DNA of 64,000 nucleotides from Neoechinorhynchus agilis (taxonomy: Eukaryota; Acanthocephala), in NCBI GenBank assembly GCA_051530055.1, contig CM121341.1, forward strand, positions 11,966,001 to 12,030,000, in the 5' to 3' direction. Below are positions 56,812 through 64,000 of this stretch, one piece after another. Made by a program: the position numbers and the translations under genes. The notes beneath the pieces are model-generated. The model did no database searches and was not told the DNA's origin. It saw only the letters and a list, made by a program, of their open reading frames with translations. The number at the start of each line of letters is the position of its first letter. The first letter of the stretch is position 1.

Positions 56812-57715
56812 CCCCTGCCCATGCAAAATATCGCTTATTGAGAAGCTCACTAAGTTTTATGCTTTGAACGTGGACTTCTGGTGAAGGCACATATATTTCG
56901 TCGATATTGACTATTTTACTGTTTGTTTCGATTTTCCTTTTTGTATTTAAGGAATGAACGGCGATTGCAATAACTAAACAGCATACCTATTTTATTACGA
57001 TAAGACCTTAGCATTATAATTATATAACGACCGATGCTCTTACTTGAATGAGAAGACAAAGATTATAAAGCACAACCAATTTCACATCTATGGAGCTGTC
57101 ATTCATCCAAGAATCAAATGCTTCAATGCAACTCTAAAAAAATGCAACAAACAGTCAGAAGTGAGTGGTTTAAAATTTTTAGCTGATTTTTCGTGGTTTT
57201 TATCAGCTTTCTTTTAAATGGATTTTCGAATTTTCTATGTCTCACCATGTTTATATAAGACGATTTGCTTGCAATTGAACATTCAGTGTTGTTTGGTCCT
57301 TGTAGAAAAGCACAACAGGATTGTGGGATCTTCCCGAACACACTAGCAACAAAGCTGGCTCCTCCATCTCCACGACCGCAACACTTAAATTGCCGGTTAA
57401 AATGCGTCCATCCGACAGATAATGAATTAGCATCTTCTCCCTCGGTTGCGAATCCAACTACGGACGCATAAAGCCATTTCAGAAATGCTTTATAGACCTA
57501 AACATTGCTTGTCAATGGACGTCCTAGTCATTTAAGGATACTTCTCGATATTTTACTAAGACCAAGCATTCGTAAATGATTTGTCCCGCAATTGTAACAA
57601 AACATGTTAGCGTAACCATCAAAAATAGTGGTTTCATGTAGAAACACAGTGCGAATTGAGCACATAATGATTGAATGGTGTTTAAGATGCCAGCGCTTCC
57701 TAGAGCGATTGCTAT
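56744..57715 (-). CDS. Tetraspanin (5' exon(s) not resolved)
   Basis: Four minus-strand exons join in phase 0: 57542-57715, 57246-57497, 57044-57133 and 56744-56986, with GT-AG introns of 44, 112 and 57 nt. The first gives TM2-TM3 (IAIALGSAGILNTIQSLCAQ, FLMVTLTCFVTIAGQIIY). The second holds the large loop with the diagnostic HFNRQFKCCGRG, IPQSCC and TEC. The third supplies the last loop cysteine and start of TM4 (SCIEAFDSW, VVLYNLCLLIQ), and the fourth finishes it (VCCLVIAIAVHSL) with a long cytoplasmic tail. All six loop cysteines are present, though the usual GC is SC. Tetraspanins organise membrane microdomains. The TM1 exon should lie at 57.9-58.3 kb; IIGIFQIMVGSFLLL near 58.1 kb is a candidate. 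Confidence 0.75.
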
Positions 57716-58428
57716 CTGCGAAAATGGAAGTAATGCTTTAGTTCAAGTTGCGGCTTACTGCGTGCACGTGGATAATGTTCAAAATGTCTTTTGTTAGGCG
57801 TAGACGCAAGATAGTCAGAATAGCGTTGTAGTCGTCTTTTATTGCAGGAAGTCGCATAGATTAAGAAGATTTTGAGCGAAGGGGAAATTGTCCTTTGAAT
57901 ATGAGTGAACATGGCTCATAAACTTTGATTAAAAATATTAAGTACGCTCATTTGCTTCATTTTAGTGCATAGAATTTTGCCCCCGGAAAGATTGGTAGAA
58001 TTTTCTGAGATGAAATTACTTTTTCAGAATAATTGAAACCAGAATTGAATTTACGTTTCAACGTTCAAAGAGCTTGAACTTTAACGTGTTCTTAAACCAC
58101 GGAGTCTTTTAATGAAAGCAATGCGACTCCTGTTTACAAGGAGTAAAAACGAACCGACCATGATTTGAAAGATTCCAATGATCTAAAGGAAACTAAATCA
58201 TATGTATATTCAGCTAAGATGCGCACCATAACACTGATCCATAGAATAAAGGAAGTGTGCGTGAGAATTGAATGAAGTGGATGATATTCCTAAGAAAAAT
58301 GAAGTTAAATGGGTCAAAAAACCCGGAACGGTTAACCCTTGTGAACATAGTAGACGTTTCTTTTCCTCTTTTTTTAGACATTTCTGCCTTCTAATCTCAA
58401 GAGTTTATCGTTTCCAAAAACTGTTACC

Positions 58429-58968
58429 ATGGTATCAATAAGAGAAGAAGATGATAGTGTAACCGAACGAATAACCGCCCGAGATATTGCGGGTGTCATT
58501 GAACAGTTTCGACCTCAATTCGAAGCGATGCCGGTCAATGCTCCTCTCAAGAAACGTCTTCGTCTTTGTCGCGATATTCGACAATCTTTTGAAGACATGC
58601 AAAAGACAAGAGGATATGATGGACTCACTAAAACTGCAGTTTCCACTCGAAATTACCTGCTAGCTTCTGAGTGGGCCAAAGTGATGCCAAGTAATATGGC
58701 GTTATGTGTGATCGAATATTGGAAAGTTACGAAGCAGTGGGCTCCGCCATTTGATCCACGTTTCCCTAATCCGGATCAGACTAGATGCTGTTATGAGAAT
58801 TATCTTGACTACCACCGATGTCAAGCTAAGCTAGGAGCGGTGCGGAAATGCGATTATTTTAAGCGAGCTTATACCGCCATTTGTCCTCCTCAATGGATAG
58901 AGACCTTTGATGATCGGTTTGAACGTGGCGTCTTGCCTGGATTTCATCCAATCGAGTACGTGGAGTGA
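58429..58968 (+). CDS. Cytochrome c oxidase subunit VIb with long N-terminal extension
   Basis: 179 residues, no intron. The C-terminal half is COX6B: APPFDPRFPNPDQTRCC, then the twin-cysteine helices CYENYLDYHRC (Cx9C) and CDYFKRAYTAIC (Cx10C), then QWIETFDDRFERGVLPG. COX6B is an intermembrane-space subunit bridging the two halves of the complex IV dimer and is imported by the Mia40 disulfide relay. The preceding ~105 residues (MVSIREEDDSVTERITARDI ... MALCVIEYWKVTKQW) are charged and helical with no family I recognise. COX6B is usually under 130 residues. The start is the first ATG of the frame and the whole frame is open, so the extension is genuinely in frame. Confidence 0.88.
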   Translation: MVSIREEDDSVTERITARDIAGVIEQFRPQFEAMPVNAPLKKRLRLCRDIRQSFEDMQKTRGYDGLTKTAVSTRNYLLASEWAKVMPSNMALCVIEYWKVTKQWAPPFDPRFPNPDQTRCCYENYLDYHRCQAKLGAVRKCDYFKRAYTAICPPQWIETFDDRFERGVLPGFHPIEYVE

Positions 58969-61285
58969 ACCAAAGTTTACCAGGCACTTATTGCCAAAAC
59001 ATAGAGCTTATCTTATTCAGTCTTATCAATATATTTTGAGCTTAAATTGAACGAATCATTTGAGGCGCGATTGTTGACTATTCAGTTCACATTTTCAACT
59101 CTTTTGGTCTCTTTTAGATATCACCAGCAGCTTAGTTCGATTTCAAAATATTTTCATTTCTAAATAAAATTGTGGTTAAGGAACTCCCGGTTAAAACTTT
59201 TAGTATTGTTACGACTGACGAGGCGAGGTTCCTCTTTCGAAATATTTCGTAACAAATCCACAATTTTAACTTGATCATTCCGAAGGATTTTCTTTATATG
59301 ATTTTCATTTCTCTTCTACACCCTAATCCTCAAACCCAGAACAGCTATTTTTTAATCCAAATGAGTTGGTGATTATACGCAATCGAAATCTATGACTTTT
59401 GAGATCACAATCAACGATGAACTGCTTGGGTCCCCCATTATAGCATCATTATAACCACAACTCCTCGTTCTCAACAAAAAGATTCACAGAGTAAACCAAC
59501 TAACTTTGATCAAAAACTAAAAATGGTCTAAAACTGCTCTCATATGTTTTTTACGTTCGAATTTAACAGCATTTTTATCTTGGTAGCCTCGGATGCTTTG
59601 CGGAAGCTACCATTCGCGAAGTCAAATTGAATGCGCCGAGTAGAAATGCGCAAAAGTCGGTAAAACCAAGTGAGTTAATAAGCAGCCGGGCTTTTTTGAG
59701 TTTTCCAAAAACGCCGATTTCATTGCGCTTCTAAATGTTTCTAACACCTAAATTGAGTGTACCGGCAATGACTCACTGAAACATTTTGAACGGTTTGTTA
59801 AGAAAGGTTTTAAACTCTTGATAGTGTCACGATGATATCGTTTCTCGTTTGACGCCATTCCCTTCTTGTAATTTGTCTCATAGAAGCCCACCGAATATCC
59901 CAATTTTAAATGATATTTTCGAGGTCGGTCTCATTACCGCTTTTGTTAGACGGCACTATTCTCTCTAAATATTACCGCAATCACTTAATTTAGACTATTA
60001 TTTGGATTTGAATGTTGTTGTTTTTGCTAGCGATCAATTCGTACAAAGTGGATACGCAGAAATCTGAAGAATCATTACAATGTAGTCCAGGAGTGTGCTC
60101 TAAGAGTTTTTAATTTAATATGTCACATTTGAGAACATTTAGTGTTAGGATTAAGTCTCATATTCGATTTGAGACAATTTGACTTTGTTTGACTCCATTA
60201 TACGCCGATTTCTCCAAAAAAAGATTGCGAAGGCATTTGTTATGACAATCGAAATGAAACTCGATGGATCGCGGCCATATCTGAGGTTCCGTTTAAAGTT
60301 GGAATTTCAACATAAAAATGGATTTAATAAGACTGCATTTTGAAATATTAAATTTGCCTAGCGATTTACCTTGTTTATTTGGTAGGCTATATTACGACAT
60401 GGCAAAATAGTGAGACTTGAAGACAATCATTTCCTGTAAGAAATTGAAAATAACAAACAATAATCTCTGCTAATTTTGGCACTGGCTGGATTTAAATTAA
60501 TTTTTTGTTTATACTGTCTGTTTTTTAATTTTTTAAATCTAATAGTTTATTCTAGCAAGAGAGTGTTTAGACGAAATAAAGGTTGCGACATTTGCTCAAA
60601 TAAGGTTAATATTTTTGTGTTCGATTGTTTGTTCTTTAATCGCTTTTAAAGGTTAACCCTGTAATAAATTTAGGAATTGAAACGTCTTTGTAATAGAGAG
60701 TATGATAAATCGGTTATTCGTGAAACTTATTCCTTTAGTTAACTTAGGCGATTAGCGTTGGACTTCCATTTGGAATATCTGAGGTTCAATTCTCAAAGAT
60801 TATTTAGTGGTAATCTCAATTGCTGCAATAAAAGTCCTTCCCAGCCCTAATAAAAGTGAATGCTCTCCCCGGGAATTAATCGTGGCAGTGAAACAAAGGG
60901 AACTCATTTAGTTCGTAAATCGGTTCTCTATTATACGGGCATTTTATCGGACTGTCAACTTTTTTTAATTTCAATCGAATTCTTAAATTTTCTTTACAAG
61001 AAAGTGGACCATTTAACCGTTTCTAAGGAACGAAGACGCAGGTGATCGCTGTCGAAAGTTCGCGAGTTTATCGATCTCGGCACCGAAATCGATTGTTCTA
61101 ATTTTGTTATACGCACTTCTGTCCTCTTTCAAAAAATCAGGAACATGCATGATTACGCCGTCGAAAAATCCGCAAAAAGGAACACGAGACAGCGACACTC
61201 CTCCCATTATGAAGACAAACATTCCCATAGATCTGTGGTGTGGTTGTTAAATCTTCGCCGAACCAATTTCTCCGATTTGTAGCAA
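58969..61285. other. 2.3 kb AT-rich intergenic stretch
   Basis: No gene is recognised. Small frames at 60860-61045 (plus) and 61013-61228 (minus, MGMFVFIMGGVSLSRV) are unsupported. It ends at the acceptor of the transporter gene. Confidence 0.4.
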
Positions 61286-61299
61286 TTTCAGATAAAAAA
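61286..61299 (+). promoter_or_regulatory. Candidate trans-splice acceptor before the transporter gene
   Basis: TTTCAG ends at 61291, eight bases before the start ATG (61300), with a pyrimidine-rich lead. This is the typical place for spliced-leader addition, although a 5' UTR intron is possible. Confidence 0.4.
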
Positions 61300-63171
61300 A
61301 TGACTTACATTGACCGCCGTCTCGCCTTTTTATCAGCTCGAAACACTAAATTTATATTTTTAAGCTTATCCATTCTCGGCTTGCACGTTACTCAAGCTTG
61401 TGTTCAGGTTCATATCGCTTATAGTTTAATCATGCACGTGAATTTCCCTAATAGGAATACATATTCCAACTCAAAGAAGTACGGAAATACTCAAGTGTCT
61501 TTACACTCAATCAATTCACGTTTTATTCAATATTCGCTTATATTCATTGGAAATTGCGCAAAAAGGGGATTTGGTATGCCGTTCTCAAAGTCAATAGTCC
61601 ACCCTTATTCCTTCCTTGTGTAATCCAGTTTGGTTCCAGTCAAGAAACTTGCACTTGTCGGACTCTTATCGACCGGAACGATGGCACTATCTAATGCGGC
61701 CGTTGCCCATCTTAACTATCCGACTCATCTAATGTTCAAATCCTGTAAATTGATACCTGTCATGATTGGAAGTGTCCTGATTGTCGGTGAGATCTCTAAA
61801 TGAGCCAAACGGATATTTCAATTTAGATTATCTTCATAGGAAAACGGTACAATCCTTTTAATGTGCTATCATGTATTCTTATGACTGTCGGCGTTATTTT
61901 CTTTACTCTCGGAGATTGCCAAGTTCAACCAAAGTTCGAGTCTGCAGGTAAGATTCGCTCTTAATGTGCAACTTTCTCATAAGTTTCGTAAGTAATTTTC
62001 CTGATATTGTGATTTTGATAGACTGGTTCCAATGCTAAATAACAATGTTTCGATAAAATCTCAAACGATCGATTCTATTTGTGCTTTTTATTTTCGTAAA
62101 TATCTATCGCCGGATTCAAACGTATATCCTGGCTTTTATTAGCTGAAATATCCCCACCAATAAATCAAAGAAGTATTATTGTTGGTAGTGAAATTCTAAT
62201 ACAGATTAAAAACGCTCCAATAGTTTAAGGTTTAAAGATGAACTTTGTCCTCATATTATAGCTCAACACATTTTCTCATAATGGCGAAATGTATAATAAA
62301 GTAAATTCGTTTAACGAGTTTAGGATTACTATGCCCACCAAATATATTAGTTATCGATTCTGTTAAACATAGTTTGCATCAAATTATGGGTTTGATTGTT
62401 CAACGTGATTTGTGTCATTTCATAAAAATCGAATTGATACAGTCATTTCAAAAGATTGTTATCGATAAGTGTTTTTTCTCACTTTTATCTTTGGGCAGAT
62501 GAACGCTTTTCTAAGCATACTTTTCCCAACTTTCTTAAGGAGTACTACTTGTATGTTCAGCACTGTGTTTCGATGCAATAGTTGGCAATTATCAAGAGAA
62601 ATTATTCAAAGAATATCCATTTCTTACCAATGAGCAATTGGTGCGTTATCCTTTCGTTAAAGACTTTTTGTTCCAATACAGTAGGTGTTCTACTCGTACA
62701 TTTTCGGAGTAACTTACATTTGCGTCTTTGAGACGCTTAAAGGACTCATATTTGGAAGTACAGTCAAAGAAGGAATCATCTTTTTCAATCAAGTAAACGT
62801 TCCTTATAAAATTCGGTCTAACTGTTCTAAAATAGAACATCTATCGAACGTATATTCTGACCGGAGTGTACTCTATCACTGGATACGTTGGAGTGATCGT
62901 TATTTTAACGATGATAAAAGACTTTGGAGCTTTGTTGGCCGTGACCGTCACAACAATGAGAAAGGCACTTACTATTGTCCTATCGTTCTTGATATTCCCA
63001 AAGCCGTTCATTATTCAATACGTTTGGTCGGGTCTGCTCGTTCTAACTGGAATCTGGCTGGATTTTGGGGATAAACATTTCGGTTTCTATCAAATGGCCA
63101 GTCTCGAGTACAAGTTGTGGTTTCGGAGATCCAGGTACCACAAGAAGTACGATCTTGTTGCCTGTGTATGA
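61300..63171 (+). CDS. SLC35B3-like nucleotide-sulfate (PAPS) transporter
   Basis: Seven exons fit exactly: 61300-61407, 61455-61573, 61629-61786, 61840-61947, 62543-62640, 62685-62757 and 62867-63171 (969 nt, 322 residues). All introns are GT-AG and in phase (47, 55, 53, 595, 44 and 109 nt). The protein is a multi-span drug/metabolite-type transporter with family landmarks NQFTFYSIFAYI, STGTMALSNAAVAHLNYPTH, MFKSCKLIPVMIGSVLI, GKRYNPFNVLSC, ALCFDAIVGNYQEKLF, KDFGALLAVTVTTMRKALTI and FPKPFIIQYVWSGLL. It should carry PAPS from cytosol into the Golgi for sulfation of glycans and proteins. PAPST2/SLC35B3 fits better than SLC35B1 or B2. The start is chosen as the first ATG after a TTTCAG acceptor. 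Confidence 0.88.
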
Positions 63172-63311
63172 TTGTGCAACTAGAAAAATTGTGTGACCGA
63201 TTGGGATGCGGCGTTATCCGGGGTATTCCGAAAATGATATTCCAAAAGGTGATAAGTTCACCATACTTTTATGCCATTCATGTTTTTTATTATAGATATC
63301 AGTTGCCCTAA

Positions 63312-64000
63312 GGTATCGTATGAGCGAAAATTACCTACTAAAACTTAACTGCGATTATTAACCATTAAAAAATTAAGGTCGGTTTGTTGTCTCCAAAAAG
63401 ATATGATTATTCCAAGAAGCTTTTTGTCTAAATATTGAGGATTTCGTTTATGAGGATGGCGTCTTTAGTTCTCATACCCATGTTATGAGCGAAAATTCTC
63501 TACTAAAAGTAAACTGCGATCATTAGTTGTTAAAAGTTTATCTTGGTTTGCTGTCTCCAAAAATATTTGATCATTCCAAGAAGCTTTTTGTCTAAATATT
63601 GAGGATTTCGTTTATGAGGATGGCGTCTTTAGATCTGATACCGATTTTATGAGCGAAAATTCTCTGCTAAACGTAAACTGCGATCATTAGGTGTTAAAAC
63701 TTTATCTTGGTTTGTTGTCTCCAAAAAGATTTGATCATTCCAAGAAGCTTTTAGTCTAAATATTGAGGAATCCGTCTATGAGGATCGCATATTTACATCT
63801 CACACAGATCTTATGAGCGAAAACTCCTAATTAAAAATTAACTGCGATTATTAACCGTTAAAAGTTTATTTTGGTTTGTTGTCTCCAAAAAGATTTGATC
63901 ACTCGAAGGAGATGTTTGTCGAAATCTCGAGGAATCCGTTTACAAGGATCGCATCTTTAGATCTCACACAGGTCTTATGAGCGGAAATTCCCTACTGGAA
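63312..64000. repeat. ~164 bp tandem satellite, at least 4 copies, runs off the window
   Basis: TATGAGCG anchors fall at 63319, 63484, 63648, 63812 and 63976, a period of about 164 bp. Shared blocks are AACTGCGAT.ATTA, GTTTGTTGTCTCCAAAAA and TCCAAGAAGCTTTTTGTC. Units differ by roughly 10-20%, the first and last being most diverged. It starts about 140 bp after the transporter's stop codon. Confidence 0.88.

Noticed and set aside
57251-57457. Minus-strand frame MDSQPREKMLIHYLSDGRIL as a gene
   Set aside because: It is an alternate frame across the tetraspanin large-loop exon, which has the diagnostic CCG and SCC cysteines in the other frame.
61013-61228. Minus-strand frame MGMFVFIMGGVSLSRV... 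upstream of the transporter
   Set aside because: No splice partners and no family. The opposite strand is about as open, so it is treated as chance.
1-64000. tRNA genes and CRISPR-like arrays
   Set aside because: I looked for cloverleaf A/B-box patterns and regularly spaced short repeats. None was convincing, and the tandem arrays seen are satellites without spacers.

Overview
The window is eukaryotic nuclear DNA, most likely from a nematode and possibly an enoplean/Dorylaimia-type worm. That placement is an inference. It rests on canonical GT-AG introns of about 40-70 nt, a nitrilase-Fhit (NitFhit) fusion, a CAP/VAL-type secreted protein, two 3' splice acceptors lying 1 and 8 nt before a start codon (as expected for spliced-leader trans-splicing), a Ty3-type element resembling nematode ones, and a mitochondrial fragment that reads sensibly only with an invertebrate mitochondrial code (TGA=Trp).

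Layout. 0-2.2 kb: the 3' part of a TFIIB-like gene and a CAP-domain gene (minus strand). 2.2-11.2 kb: a retrotransposon bed, with a degenerate CR1/jockey-type LINE ('LINE-A', minus strand), a nearly intact non-LTR element with an unusual Cys/His plus DGRRPD C-terminus ('LINE-B'), and a second LINE-A split by an RTE-like element ('LINE-C'). 11.5-19.3 kb: small spliced hypothetical genes, an intronless PKA regulatory subunit, a basic nuclear-like protein with a decayed tandem copy, and a second TFIIB-like gene. 20.8-21.8 kb: a near-perfect 421-bp-arm palindrome carrying a Penelope-type GIY-YIG domain. 23.5-24.1 kb: another LINE RT. 24.6-33.7 kb: a large VPS13 lipid-transfer gene.

34-45.2 kb is satellite country. 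A ~76 bp repeat and a ~450 bp companion repeat ('X') are arranged partly as an inverted duplication, invaded by a LINE-B copy and by a complete-looking Ty3-type LTR element with matching LTRs and a 5 bp target duplication. 45.2-53.4 kb holds LINE-D and LINE-A pieces, a nuclear mitochondrial insertion (ND4/ND5-like) that was itself hit by a foldback element, and the ribosomal protein gene RPL14. 53.8-63.2 kb is gene-rich: NitFhit, a tetraspanin on the minus strand, COX6B with a long N-terminal extension, and an SLC35B3-like nucleotide-sulfate transporter whose seven exons join in phase. The window ends in a ~164 bp tandem satellite.

The most interesting signal is a recurring structure. Three inverted-repeat elements (20.8, 48.2 and 52.9 kb) carry, in each arm, a hammerhead-ribozyme-like core: C(U/C)GANGA, a short hairpin, then GAAA or a degenerate form of it. 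One of the three is physically linked to a Penelope GIY-YIG domain. This suggests a family of Penelope-derived, ribozyme-bearing foldback elements spreading in this genome. Host genes here do housekeeping tasks (lipid transfer, translation, respiration, sulfate-donor transport, cAMP signalling) and show no operon-like functional link.
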